NCBI GenBank assembly: GCA_013350335.1
Contig: CM023540.1
Location: 22,299,175-22,363,174 of the forward strand
DNA length: 64,000 bases
Origin: Chimonanthus salicifolius
Lineage: Eukaryota > Streptophyta > Magnoliopsida > Laurales > Calycanthaceae
Direction: 5' to 3'
Under the pieces are notes generated by a model. It worked only from the letters and a program-made list of their open reading frames with translations, was not told the DNA's origin and did not search any database. Positions 40,501 to 52,727 of this stretch are shown here, piece after piece (the first letter of the stretch is position 1; every line of letters begins with the position of its first letter). The position numbers were made by a program, and so were the translations under genes.

Positions 40501-43500
40501 AGCTATTAAGTTGGTAGGCATTTTGTTGAGGACGTTTCTAGGTTAGATGCTCTAGAAAATATTTGCCTTTAACTTGATATAGCTAGATGATGTTCTTTTA
40601 CGTGGATCTGTGTAATTTAGCAGAAAAGGTGGGAAAAAACTCTACATTAGTGTTGTGTTGTAGGAGAGCTATTCTAGATTGGATCATTGTACCAGTAACA
40701 CCATTTTTTCTCAGTTACCTAAAATTTAATTATGTGAAGAAGGGCCATACAGAAATTCGATATCCAGTTGCTGTCATCTAATTACTGGCAAATGAACTGA
40801 TGGTCCTTTTTTGTTTCTTTTCTTCTTGTACAGTTAAAACATGCTGCCGAGCTACAATTGCTTTGTCCCTTCTTCGGGAGAGAAAGGGTGATTTTGATGT
40901 GGTAATAAGTGATGTTCATATGCCTGACATGGATGGGTTTAAACTTCTTGAACACGTTGGGCTAGAAATGGATTTGCCTGTTATCAGTGAGTGACATTTT
41001 CAGCTGACATTTTGTTTGTTCAGAACTTCTGTTCTAAAGACTGACCTTGAGATTTAATTTTGTAGTGATGTCTGCAGATGGGAGAACAAGTGCTGTGATG
41101 AAGGGAATTAAACATGGTGCATGCGATTATTTGATTAAGCCTGTACGTCTTGAAGAATTGAAGAATATATGGCAACATGTTGTCAGAAAAAAATGGAATG
41201 AGAATAAAGATCATGAGAACTCAGGCAGTGCTGAAGATACCGAGCGACACAGACAAGTGGGTGATGATGCTGATTATGCTTCTTCTATTATTGAAGGAAC
41301 AGAAGGTAGCTGGAAAGTTCATAAAAAGCGGAGGGATACCACAGAAGATGAGGATGATGGTGAGCTGGATAATGATGACCCTTCTGCATCAAAGAAACCA
41401 CGTGTGGTATGGTCAGTGGAGCTCCATCAACAGTTTGTCAGTGCTGTAAACCAACTTGGAATTGACAGTATGAACTACGAACCCCAAAGTTTCTATTTAA
41501 TGTATTTCTTATTTATTTCCTATTATACCGTTTATTTAAGACTTGCAAGGAGTTACTTATTTATTTCCTAATTGTTTATTTGTGTTTAGATTCTATATGG
41601 AAATTGATTGCTCTCTCTCTCTCTCTCTGTTCCTTGCAGAGGCTGTTCCCAAAAGAATTCTGGAGTTGATGAATGTTCCAGGTCTAACAAGGGAAAATGT
41701 AGCGAGTCATTTGCAGGTTTGATTCATGTGCTCTATGAGTTCTATTTGTGGTTTATGCTGATTTCATTTAGCAGTTCCCTTTTTTCCTGTACGAATCAGT
41801 AATTAATCAGGGGAGCTGCTTTGTAGGAAGTTGAGTTGAAAAGATAGTCTTTTTATCTTCTAGTGTGTTGACCAGGTAGTTATGGAGTTTTGCTTGGTCT
41901 TGCTGTTATATTGGCAGATGCTTATTATTATTCCTGGAAGATCATTTTGAGCGTGTGGGTTACAAATTTGCTGTCTGGTTACAAGATTTTACTCATTTGA
42001 CGTTCTGTTGTAAAAAGAAAGAATCTTATGGAAATGGCTGACAGACGAACATTTTAGAAACAGCTGAATAAAATGCAGTTCATAGTCTTAAAAATCAAGT
42101 CCTCACTGATCTTCCTGCTAACGAATGACACTGCTAAAATGGGAACTGGCTATCAAAGCTTAAAAAGTTGAACTGGAGGTATTACATTGTTTATATAGCT
42201 GTTTGAAGCCCCCTCTCCTCCTCTCTCTCTCAAACTAATGAAAAAGTTGTTCTCTTATGAATCATCGTGATCTTATCATCATCATATGCTAAAATCCCAT
42301 CTATTGAGGGTTGGCATTTCGAGTTCTACTTCTCCATTTTACCCTATTATAAATCATGAAGTCAGTCACTCAACTATCTAACATGTCTTTCTTTATCTTT
42401 TCCCTCCACATTTTCAGTGATTTGCTCTCCTCATGCCTACTATTTGTAACCTTTCAACTTGGTTCTTTTATCAATACTGGCTTGATATAGTAATGATACA
42501 TCCTCTTACACAGTTAATTCCTGTAAACTCTTTTTTCTGGGCATTTCAAGGCAGTGCCGCCTCCATTGTTTTATTTATTTCTCCGACCATTTAAATTTTT
42601 ATAATGGTCGTTATCTACATGTCATTCATGTAGCCTCCATTATGTGTCAGGGATAAGGTTATGATTAATTAGAAAAGGGTAAGAACGTTGGGATTAAATT
42701 GCTGTAATCCTTTAGGTCAAGATACTTCATATGGGTATGCTAAATGTATTACACGGATAGAAGGATCAAGACCTTGTCCTCATACCACAAAGGTATGACT
42801 GAGCTCTAATTCGATAGATGAAGAAAGAGGGTGGGTTAAATTTCATACCACAAATAGCTTCAGAACTCCAATTAAGTATACCGTAGATCATCAGTCCATC
42901 TTCTTTCAGATCTCAATGGTCTCAAGTTCTTAGCTTAGGATAGAAATTCCTTATTCATATAGCCCATGACATCAGCTGTCAGCTAGAGTTTCTGCAGCAA
43001 ATTGCACCCAATCTTGGCCCTTGCATGATACCATTTAAGCCACTTTATAGATAGTGTATGCATAAGTATGCATGCATGAAGTATACTGTTAATTTTTCTG
43101 TTTCTATGCTACTCTTTTGCTTCAAACAAGGGGCATTGCCTGCATCCTTTGGAACTGCGAAAAACATGCACCATGTAGAAGTTACTAATTTTCCGAAAAT
43201 AAAATGGAGACACCGGACGTTTTCCTCTGTGGAAACTATATGATTATATTCCTGAAATCCAATCAATTAGGGGGACATCAGATTTTGGGAATTGATTGGT
43301 GCACCAAAACTTTTAACTTTGGTGCACCAAAAATGTGTGAAATACTTATTTTGTCCAAATAAATGGGAAGAGGGAAAGAAGAAGGATTGAAACAAATTTG
43401 GGCAAAATGGGTATTCCATTCATGTTTGGTGCACCAAGGATAAAGTTGTTGCTGCACCAATCACTTCCCCAGATTTTTTTGAATGGTAACATTATTAAGG

Positions 43501-46006
43501 GTACCAGAAGTGCACCAAAAGAAAAGAGATGCAAGCAAGGCGAAAAGAAAGCACCCGATCACTATTACACCCAGACACAAAAAACACTAACTTAAAAGGT
43601 TCTCCTATGGAAATTTTATGCTTCCAGGGGTACAGCAAAAAAAGAATGGAAAATCAAGAGGGAAACTCCAAGCAATATAACAAGAGAAAAGGGAAAAACA
43701 AGGATGAAAGTAATATTTCATGGAAATTTTATGCTTCCAGGGGTAGATCTCAGAAGAAATGCCCCAATTCATCTGCAGGAGCATGTTCCATCCTTGTGTC
43801 TGGGGATCATAATGTGTTTCTGTCGCGATTGACTGGCTTAGTGTTAAAACTCTAAAGTGGCTTAATATGATTTATCTTTGTTCTATGATCTTACTTTAGT
43901 TCTCCACTTGTCACACTTACATGTGTTCAATTTAAGAGAAACAACGGTGCTTTGTTGCTATCAATTAGGACAGGCAGTCCTTGGTCGATTTGTAATTGAA
44001 GTTGTTCTTTATGATAAATGAACCAAAAATCAGGGGTGGAAGCAGGGGAGGCAGGCATGATCTATGGCCCCTGCAAAATTTACACCCCTCTTGGGAAACA
44101 TGAAGGTTGCGCTTGCATGAGGGGCAAATTTTATAGGGGTTACCCTTGAGCAGAGTTACCCTTATCCTTTTTAGTAATTATAGAGAGAAAGTTAAAACTT
44201 ACTTTGAGAGAATTACCCTTATCTTCTTTGGTAATTATAGGGATAAAGTTAAAACTTACTTTGAGAGAAAAAAAATCTTATTTGGTAACTGTAAGCAGAG
44301 ATAACCTGACATATTAACAATTTTATGAGAATTAATATTTTTTCTTAAATTCATATAATATAAAAAATAAAAATAAAATTTTATGAAACATAATTATTAA
44401 ATAATATTCATAAATTAAAAAATATTTTAAAATATTTTTGCTCTATAGGTGCAAAGAGGGGCAAGGGTTTCCTGAAGACCCCCATGCTCCAAAGGGTTTT
44501 CAAAAAGGGGGGAGGGGTAAAAATTCTCACCCCTTCATTACCAAAGAAGGGCAACGGGGGGTTACCCCCCCATCCAACCGCAGACGAAATTTACATGAAT
44601 CCCACTGTAATTGAAAATTTTCTGGAGAGAGAGAGAGAGAGAGCACAATTTTCCCTGTCAACTTCAGACACCATTTCCTGGAGAAGTGCACAACAAGTTG
44701 AAGTATGAAGTTCAGTTTTTTCCCCTGCTTTTAAATTTTGAAGAAATTTGAAATGATCAGCATTATATTTAAGAAGCTCAATATATTATTGAATTTTACT
44801 ATACTCACTTCAGGGACATTGTGATTTTGATTTGAAATGCAGAAATTCAGACTTTATTTGAAGAGATTAAGTGGAGTAGCTCAACACCAGGGAGGGATTC
44901 CCAATTCTTTTTGTGGTCCTGCAGAACCAAATGGCAAACTCGGTTCACTAGGCAGACTTGATATCCAGGCTTTGGCAGCCTCAGGCCAAATACCCCGACA
45001 AACACTAGCTGCTTTGCAGGCAGAGCTCCTGGGCCGATCTACCGGCAACCTCATGTTGCCAGGAATGGACCAACCACTTCTTCTACAAGCCTCATTGCAA
45101 GGAGCCAAGTGCATTCCTGTGGAACAAGGGGTGGCGTTTGGTCAGCCTCTGATAAAATGCCAATCCAATGTTTCCAAACAGTTTCATCAACCTGCTATAA
45201 CAGCAGAGGATGTTTCTTTTGGGCTAACAACGTGGCTACCAAACCACCTTGGTGCAGTGGTCTCCACTGGCAACATGGGAGGGCTGAACTCTCAGAATGG
45301 TAATATGCTGGTGCAAGCTTTACAGCAACAGCTGCCTTCTGTGCTGCCAGAATCCAACCATACCATCAATATACATCCTTCTTGTGCTGTAGTTCCATCT
45401 CAGTCATCAACTGCTTTACAGTCAAGAAGCAGTCCTGTTCCTATCAATCAGAAATCCAATTTTATTAATAGCCGGGCTGCTGTTGACTACAACACACTCT
45501 CATCTCAGTCGAATAATATATCATTAGGTGTTGGCCAAGTCCCTGATGGGGATTTCAAGAATGTGGGTGTGCTCCATGGATACTTAATGCCAGACATGTC
45601 AGTCTTGCCATCAGTTTCACCTACCTCAGTCCTTGCTGAAAGAAACTATAGTTGGCGGGTGCAGAATTCATCCATGAATGTCAATCCTGCTACTAGATCA
45701 TCAGGGCTAATGCCCAGTGTTTCTGAGATTCCAGGATCTTACGTTTCAAAGAAGGGTGTGTTGCCTGATCAAAGGCAGGGCCATAGTCTAGGTTTTGTGG
45801 GTAAAGGAATGTCCATTCCCAGTCGGTTTGCAGTAGATGACATTGACTTACCAACTGATGACCTTAACCACAGCAGGGTTGGTGCAGACATTGGTGGAGA
45901 CCGAGTGAAACAAGAGCTCAATGTTGATTTTATGGAGAATCCGAAAGTGGGCATTCCAGTGCTAGAATACTCTTCAAGTGACCTCATGAGTGTTCTCTCC
46001 AAATAG
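34532..46006 (+). CDS. Type-B response regulator (receiver plus GARP/Myb DNA-binding domain)
   Basis: Nuclear transcription factor at the end of the cytokinin phosphorelay, close to the Arabidopsis ARR1/ARR2 type. Exons are 34532-34712, 40834-40986, 41066-41467, 41640-41716 and 44843-46006, all in phase, giving 658 aa. The receiver spans about residues 35-150. It has the acidic pocket VVDDD (39-43), phosphoacceptor Asp87 in [12 protein letters not shown], and conserved Lys136 in YLIKPVR. After an acidic linker and a KKRRD nuclear signal comes the B-motif, about 221-282 ([20 protein letters not shown], then [20 protein letters not shown]). The Gln/Ser/Asn-rich remainder fits a transactivation region ending LMSVLSK. 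The ATG at 34532 is the first in this frame. Intron 1 (6.1 kb) holds a dead Copia element and intron 4 (3.1 kb) a MITE. AATAAA lies at 46487-46492. Confidence 0.96.
34974..38193 (+). mobile_element. Decayed, internally deleted Copia retrotransposon in intron 1 of the response regulator
   Basis: Direct repeats of about 0.8-0.9 kb form the LTRs. The right LTR is 37297-38193 (TGTTGTAG...CCACAACA), preceded by a purine-rich tract AGTAGGGGAA. The left LTR, about 34974-35756, ends identically in CCACAACA. Both share TTTGGAGCCAAACTAAAAAT, CTTGCCTAGTGCAAGAG and the end CTGTTTATTATAAT. The interior is only 1.5 kb and keeps the end of pol (see 36099-36422). No convincing primer-binding site or target duplication remains, and the left end is uncertain. 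Orientation matches the host gene. Confidence 0.85.
36099..36422 (+). pseudogene. Copia pol fragment, RNase H end
   Basis: Reads [20 protein letters not shown], then [20 protein letters not shown] and YCDNKALCI, the conserved Copia-type RNase H. After a break, another frame continues with [20 protein letters not shown], the usual Copia C-terminus. Frame changes and loss of gag, protease, integrase and reverse transcriptase make it nonfunctional. It lies between the LTRs at 34974-35756 and 37297-38193. Confidence 0.88.
43279..43477. mobile_element. MITE with an 8-bp TSD in intron 4 of the response regulator
   Basis: CAGATTTT occurs at 43279-43286 and 43470-43477. Between them, 43287-43469 starts GGGAATTGATTGGTGCACCA. 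Its reverse-complemented end starts GGGAAGTGATTGGTGCAGCA, and both continue through AACTTT to TTGGTGCACC (about 42 bp of inverted repeat). An 8-bp duplication suggests hAT-type transposition, but the tips are not the usual YAGGG. Confidence 0.82.
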
Positions 46007-46566
46007 GTAATGTGGCTATCAAACTTTCTGTTTCTTATTGGAATGGGCAATGCTTCTCATCATGCCTTTCAGGTCCACCGCTTGGCAAACAAACTTGTGA
46101 ATGATATACTCTCTCTCTCAGAATTTCAAGGCCGCCTGCTTGGTATCTAACCTAAACTCCATATTTCAGGGGCTTGGCTTGTGGGAAATTGATCTCAGCA
46201 AACGAGGTGCACTCAACTCCTGCTGAGGGATCATTGGACATTCATTAATGCTCTTGAATGAAGATCACCCATGTGAAGTATGTGTAATTGTGTATTATTT
46301 TTTTTTGTCTCTGGATTAATCACCCTGCAGGCCTAGCCTTTGGTGAAGTTTGCTGTTTCAGACCCTGTTTGCTTCCGAATGCACTGGAGGTGAGTGTCCT
46401 AAATTTCTCAGCATTTGTCTTCAGTGATAGAAGAGTAGAATTTTATTGTATTATAGTAGAGTTTCTTGCAACATGTCTATGGAAAAAATAAATATATTTG
46501 TCAGGATATGTTTATTATATTGTTATTTGAGACACTGGCACATTGCTAATTGCTCACCATACAACT

Positions 46567-47901
46567 TCAAAGGATGTGGGTTGGAGTCGCATAACTCACC
46601 TTAGGAAAATTGAGAGAGAGAGAGATGTTTGTCGTTGGGGATATAAGAAGGGATTTTTGAGGACTGCAATCATCTGAAGTTCTGAACCTCCTAAATGAAA
46701 AGGACGGTTCTAGATCCTGCCCCTCACAGAATCCTTTGCAGGCCCAGGCAAGCATGCGGGGCAAAGGTCCAAAATCTTGAGCTCCTTCCATTAATTCTAT
46801 CACATCCATAGGTGCCACCACTGTAACCATGACAATGGATCCCACGGCATCGCACTGCGGTGTCCGTCTCTCGCAATGGCAGCTCACCACCGGCAAATCA
46901 TTTCCTCCTCCGCTAGCCACATCTATATCCATCCTCAAAAAAGTCCTCTCCATCGTTCCATTCTGTAGCCTCCATCTCAACCTGTACAAGCTCCTCGGCC
47001 AACAGCTCATGCATCCGATCCTTGCAAGATGTTGCCACATGCTAGCATCTGTGACCATTGAATACATCAAAGAAATGCAACATTGCCAGATTCTGACCCG
47101 CTGGCCGGAAGAACGATGGATGAATAGACACACTGTTCTCCATCTCTCTACTTTGTCCGCACACGGAAATCATCCCGTAGCTAGGGCACCGGTCGAATGG
47201 TGTTGGCTCAACGAGCGCCAAATTCAGATCTCATTTATCCTCGGCTGCAAGCGCCAGCTCCTTGACATTGCCTACTTCGGCCTTGACTCGCTCCACTCTT
47301 GCGCAAGGTGTCTCGATGCTTTCTCTAACTCTCGCGCCACCAGTGGCAAAAGAGAACCGTCAATCCTTTACCACTAGAAGTAGGTTTCCGGCGGTGCAAC
47401 CACGCTGCAACATCTCTCTATCTCCCTAGCTAGCTTGCACCCAGTGAAAAGGAAGGTACCAGCCTTCAACCTCACAAAGCCAGCAATCCATTCAATCAAT
47501 CTTGGAGTCTGACCAATTGCTGTTCCACTACTAGATTTATGTCATCTCATTGTAGATGACCCCGAGAAATCCTATTCACACGTCACTGATGTCGCCTTAT
47601 TACCAAATTTCAGAAGCTTCTCTGTCGTCCCATGGAAGCTTTCATTGTAGATAAGTCTAACTGAGCGTGTATCACTTGCTTGTGCTTTGTCAATCAGTGG
47701 AACAACCGGTGCGGATGAACCATCTTCTCCAGTTCCTCTGGCGATGTCTCTGACCATTTTCTCTGACGCACCGGTCGAGTAAATGCTATTTCCAAAAGAA
47801 TGTACTATTGTAGTGCTGAACGGGCTTGATTCCATCTCTCTACCCCATGGATGATACCTAACAAATGTACTTAGACCTGGCAATGGGTCACCAAACCTCA
47901 A
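46567..47901. other. Unassigned GC-richer ORF cluster
   Basis: Overlapping ORFs on both strands: - strand 46567-47133 (188 aa) and 47572-47901 (109 aa), + strand 46829-47377 (182 aa). Base composition is richer in G+C than its surroundings. The minus-strand translation in another frame includes RMHELLAEELVQVEMEATEW, an acidic helix-like stretch, then stops. I recognise no domain. It may be a decayed gene or transposon fragment; I cannot choose the true strand. Confidence 0.3.
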
Positions 47902-48604
47902 TCCATTACTTATTTATACGTGGGGTCAGATTTCTGGTTACCCACTTATTTGACATAAGCATATAGATGTTTAGTTTATTTTAAAAATCAAAAGAATATT
48001 AAATAATAAATGCCTATAATATAAAAGAAATATATGGATATTCAATTACTAAACTTTCATATATAAAAATATTTAAAATAAAATAAAATATTTACAAGAG
48101 TATTAATAATTCATGATTGATAATTTTGATATATAAACAATATTTCAATGCTATTATAAAATGAAAAGTGTGAGTTGTTGACATAACTTTAATCTATAAA
48201 TAATATTTCAATAATATAAAAAAGAATTATTTACAATTTCAACTTTAAAACATTTTAATAACATTATTAAAATCATATAAAAATTCAATTCACCTTTATC
48301 AGTAACAGATAGCTTCAATAATATTTCAATGACAAAAACTATTAAAAAAAAAATATGACAATAGATATATCTTAAAAGATTTACCAAACAAAATGATCTA
48401 TGATCTAATCCATAGAAAAATACTAAATATAAAATCAAACTACAGTTTTCTCAAACATTAAGATGACATTAAAAAGAATAGAAATGAGAGTATTCAATGT
48501 TGTTTTCGCACGTTGATATTATTTTCATGAAATGAAAAGAACGACTTAGTGAGGAGCGTGAGGTGTGATATTTGTGGGGCCTATGGATATAAAATTGGTG
48601 TGTA

Positions 48605-48762
48605 GTGAGTTTTATACCACCATTTTTTCTCATGTTGCACACCTTAAAAGGTAATTTCAGTTTTACCTGTGCTTTTGAGAAATAGGAGAAGAGAGAAGGA
48701 CAAAATTGGAATTTCACTTTAAAGGTGTGCACCATGAGAGAAAATGGTGGTGTAAAAATCAC
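48605..48762. mobile_element. MITE-like hairpin, about 42-bp inverted repeats
   Basis: The left end GTGAGTTTTATACCACCATT mirrors the right end, whose reverse complement begins GTGATTTTTACACCACCATT. Both continue with TTCTCTCATG and GCACACCTT. Length 158 bp, non-coding. No target-site duplication was found. Confidence 0.65.
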
Positions 48763-48927
48763 TTTTTAAGTCCATGCAATGTCCAATCGATATATGGTGA
48801 GCAACACGTCGTTTTAAAAATTTATATATGAGAGATGCTCTGAATCAATTCACAAAAATTGATAATGAACTTATTGATTTAAATCATTGAATAAATTTAA
48901 AAAATAAAATCTAACAATTTTTTGTGG

Positions 48928-50171
48928 GTCTCCGTTTACACATTCGGATTTTCTGCCTCTACATATTCGTTTTCGAGTGGAGGTGGTTAATTACCATTTT
49001 GCCTCTGTGTTTTCATTCTTTCGAACGAATTCTCAATTCATTTCGCCATTCGTTCGAACGAATGGACACATACCCTATTTAGTTTGATTCGTTCAAATGA
49101 ATCCCTCGTATAAATCCATTGGTTCGAACGAATTAAACGGGTGAACAGTAACATGAGTTACTGTTCACCTATGTTACTGTTCACCCGTCTTCGAATGAAT
49201 GAAACGGGTGAACAGTAATGCGGGTTACTGTTCATCTGTTTGATTGAATGAATCTATTTTTTTTTTTTTTATTTCAAAGTTATTTTTTAAGCACTCTATA
49301 TTTTTAAAAAATTTCAAATTAAATATCCGGACTAATTACTATAATATGATAAAAATATTTTAAGACTTTAAGGTCTTTTGACACTCCTAAATATTTGAAA
49401 CATAGTATTTTACAAATAAGGGTATCTCTACGGTGTGTCGAAAACACATTTAGGAGTGTCAAAAGACCTTGAAGTCTTAAAGTATATTTATCAGGTTATC
49501 ATAATTAGTCTGGATATTGAATTTGAGAAATTTTGAAAATACACGGTGCTTAAAAAATGATGTGCATAGTGTATTAAATAATAAAATCTCCTTTAAAACT
49601 TCAAAGTTATTTTTTAAGCACTGTGTATTTCTAAAATTTCTTAAATTGAATATCCGGACTAATTACGATAACCTGATAAATATACTTTAAGGCTTCAAGG
49701 TCTTTTGACACTCCTAAATGTGTTTTCGACACACCGTAGGGATATCCTTATTTGTAAAATACTGTGTTTCAAATATTTAGGAGTGTCAAAAGACCTTAAA
49801 GTGTTAAAGTATTTTTATCATATTATAGTAATTAGTCCGGATATTTAATTTGAAAAATTTTAAAAATACATAGTGCTTAAAAAATAACTCTGAAATTAAA
49901 AAAAAAAAATAGATTCATTCAATCAGGTGGGTGAACAGTAACCCGCGTTACTGTTCATCCATTTTATTCGTTCGAACCAATGGATTTATATGAGGGATTC
50001 GTTCGAACGAATCAAACTAGATAGGGTATGTGTCCATTCGTTCGAACGAATGGCGAAATGAAATGAAAATTCGTACGAACGAATGAAAATACATGGGCAA
50101 AATGGTAATTAGTCACTTCCACCCGAAAATAAGTGTGTAGAGGCAGAAAATCTGGATGTGTAAATGGGGAC
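48928..50171. repeat. 1.24-kb nested inverted repeat (long foldback)
   Basis: The whole segment is a palindrome centred near 49550 with arms of about 600 bp. The left edge GTCTCCGTTTACACATTCGG mirrors the right edge, which in reverse complement begins GTCCCCATTTACACATCCAG. Each arm contains TTCGTTCGAACGAA-type palindromes and GGTGAACAGTAAC/GTTACTGTTCACC pairs. Each arm is also internally inverted: a module with AAGCACT...TTTTGACACTCCTAAAT appears in order forward, reverse, forward, reverse (about 49275, 49445, 49600, 49770). No protein is encoded. Poly-T tracts border both ends, so I cannot define a TSD. It could be a foldback or Mutator-like element, or a source of hairpin RNA. Confidence 0.9.
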
Positions 50172-50876
50172 TTTTTTTTTTGTTCATCTAAGAATTGTGA
50201 TTGAAAGTTTCTCTTAAAAATTTCAACAAGAATTTCTTGGGAGTTGGGAGTTGGGAAATAGACATTACATTCTTGTGAGGGCGCGTTATTGTCAATGTAT
50301 TTTAAGCTCTTCCATCGGTCATCACCATGAACTAGTTTTCTTTATTTCACGAGATCATGTGTCGGTTCAAAGTCAAACAAATGGTGGGATTGCTGATATT
50401 TGGTTGTCGGCTTTACAAAGGAAGGATATACTTTTATAGAGTAAATTCGTAAATTTAGAATTTGATTAAATAAAAATATATCTACATTCAAATTTTCATA
50501 GATACGATCGGCTACACATCTTATCCATCCTTACATATGTTTGATACCAACTCAAATAGGTCTATAAAAGTGATTATTTATTATTCTTTAATACCATTCA
50601 TTTTTTATAATCCAATAGCGACCTTATAACAAATTATTTTTAAACACTAGATATAAAATTATCACTATTTAAGAGCTTATTTACAATTAGATGATAAAAA
50701 CTATAATACAAGTTACGCAAGTTGAATGACAAAATAAACTTTGAGAGGAATTGGTTTGGTGGTCAAAATTCACTCTTGTTTGTAGAAAGTTTTGGGATCA
50801 AGTTTATTTCAATACAAAAAAGGTCACTCTTCGTTGTTTTGTATGTATCGTGGGTAGAGTGAAAAATTTATATACG

Positions 50877-51030
50877 CTCCAAGGCAGGGAAACAAATCTC
50901 GGTCGATACGATATGTATCAGCCGATATCTGATATATATTGTTGATATTAGCTGATAAAGGTGGTTTTAAAAAAAAATAGGAGAAAAAAATTTCTCAGCT
51001 AATACCGAGATTTAAATCTCTACTCCAAAG
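50877..51030. mobile_element. hAT-type MITE, first of a tandem pair
   Basis: The element at 50885-51022 starts CAGGGAAACAAATCTCGG and ends, in reverse complement, TAGAGATTTAAATCTCGG. It is flanked by CTCCAAGG (50877-50884) and CTCCAAAG (51023-51030), matching at 7 of 8 bases. The YAG tips and 8-bp duplication are hAT signatures. Interior motifs CAGCCGATATC and GCTGATAAAG link it to the neighbouring copy. Confidence 0.75.
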
Positions 51031-51173
51031 CAGGGGTATTAAATACGGTATCGACTGATATTATTCTCTCTCCTCATTTTTTTTTTTTTAAACGGCTGAT
51101 TTATTCATATCGGCCAATATGAAACGGCCGAGATATTGGCGTATTGGCCGATATTTGCACCCCTGCTCGAAAG
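51023..51173. mobile_element. hAT-type MITE, second of a tandem pair
   Basis: The element at 51031-51165 starts CAGGGGTATTAAATACGG and ends ATATTTGCACCCCTG. The flanks CTCCAAAG (51023-51030) and CTCGAAAG (51166-51173) match at 7 of 8 bases. The interior has ATCGGCCAATAT and CGGCCGAGATATTGG. It abuts the preceding MITE with only the shared 8-mer between them. Confidence 0.82.
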
Positions 51174-52450
51174 ATTAATCAAGTGAGATACTTTGATGCT
51201 TTGGTCTTAAAAAAAAAATGTTAAATGATAAAATATCTATCTTAAAAATGATGATAAACTTTTACGTTAAAATCATATTAGGAACAACTTCATCATTTAA
51301 TAAAAATAAATTACAAAGTTTCCTCAACCATGTCTCAATCAATAGCCTTATCTAAAATTCTTGAAGTATAAACTTACGGCCAATATAAGAGGGGATGGAA
51401 GTCGGAATTGCCTGCCACTTGCTCGAATTAGTTCCATCAATCTTAGCCGGACACGTGGCATGTGACATCTTAGGTACATGCTCCAGAAATGGTTGAGTTT
51501 TATTAAAAAATATTTATTTTTTTATTTTTTGATTATTTATTATCATCGTATCATAATGATAAAAAATTAATTTATTTTTATTATAGCAGAAAACCCTTCA
51601 AATAATTGATCAATTGTTGAACTTATAGAAAAAAAGGGAAGTACAATTTCCTCCTTTGAGATATTTATTTATCCAATCAATGAAGGAGTGGAATCTTCAA
51701 AGATGAATAGTCAAAAATTTAGAATTTGATATAATTTAGATTACAGAATTAACAGATTTTTTGTTTAATTTAAATTTCAGAATGGGACACTAATATTTTT
51801 TATTCAAATTTAAAAATTCAACTTTCACCAAACATGAAATTCTTGTCAAAAATTTATAAAATTTCATTTCTAAGAAAAATCAAAAGCAGTCTACAATCAG
51901 TCTTAAGTCTAAAGTCTAAAGTCAATAGTCAATAGCATGCAAAATTCCAAAAATGGATCATGTCATGCCAAATTGCCAATGGCCTTTTCAAAGAGTAAAG
52001 TTAAAAATAAGACCTAAATTAATACATCTTTCCCTAAGAAGTTTGCTGATTAATCTTGATTAATATAAAAATTTGACTTTTATTTTAATACATTTAAAGA
52101 TATTAAGAAATACCATTACCAATAAGTGAAAGTATTTATTTAATACTTTATTTTTAATACTTAAAAATAAAAATTAAGATTATTCAATAATTTTTAATTT
52201 TTATAATTTTATAAAATAGAGTTGAATTTATATTGCCTTGCTACATTTACCACATATTGTGGATTTACTTGTATATTGGGGTCTCACAAAAATCTATTCA
52301 TCAATTTGAGTGAAGCTATGACATCATTGATGTTGAAAGGAGCAAGTGGTTGTGGATGTTGCAGAAGCTCAAAGTTGACGTAATTGAGTTGTGCAATTTT
52401 TTAATTTAATTTTAAATTTAATAGTATAATTGTAAAAATATATTTATTTA
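51174..52450. other. AT-rich intergenic region
   Basis: Sequence upstream of the SEC14-like gene with no recognised coding, RNA or repeat features beyond A/T tracts. Confidence 0.55.
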
Positions 52451-52454
52451 GTAG

Positions 52455-52462
52455 TATAAATA
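52455..52462 (+). promoter_or_regulatory. Possible TATA box of the SEC14-like gene
   Basis: TATAAATA, 266 bp before the ATG, followed by a CT-rich leader just before the start codon (TCTCTTCTCTCTCTCTCA). Strongly A/T surroundings weaken the call. Confidence 0.35.
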
Positions 52463-52727
52463 GATAATTAGTCCACTCGTTCATTTATTTAATTTTGATT
52501 AAATAATATATTTAAATTGTTACATCAATAATTATTTCTTTTATTTTATAACGACTCGGTTGGTCGAGTTATGAGTTATGAGTATCTGGAAGATGCGATT
52601 CCCTCCCTTTGTACTTACTTTCTCCACCTAACCTCTACAAAGCCAGAGGATTTTCTGGTTTCTCGCAGCCGTTCCTAACTTCCCATATTACCGGCAGAAG
52701 TATCTCTTCTCTCTCTCTCAATCAAAA

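Noticed and set aside
44881..45114. Minus-strand ORFs within the last exon of the response regulator
   Set aside because: They overlap the clearly coding frame and lack any domain.
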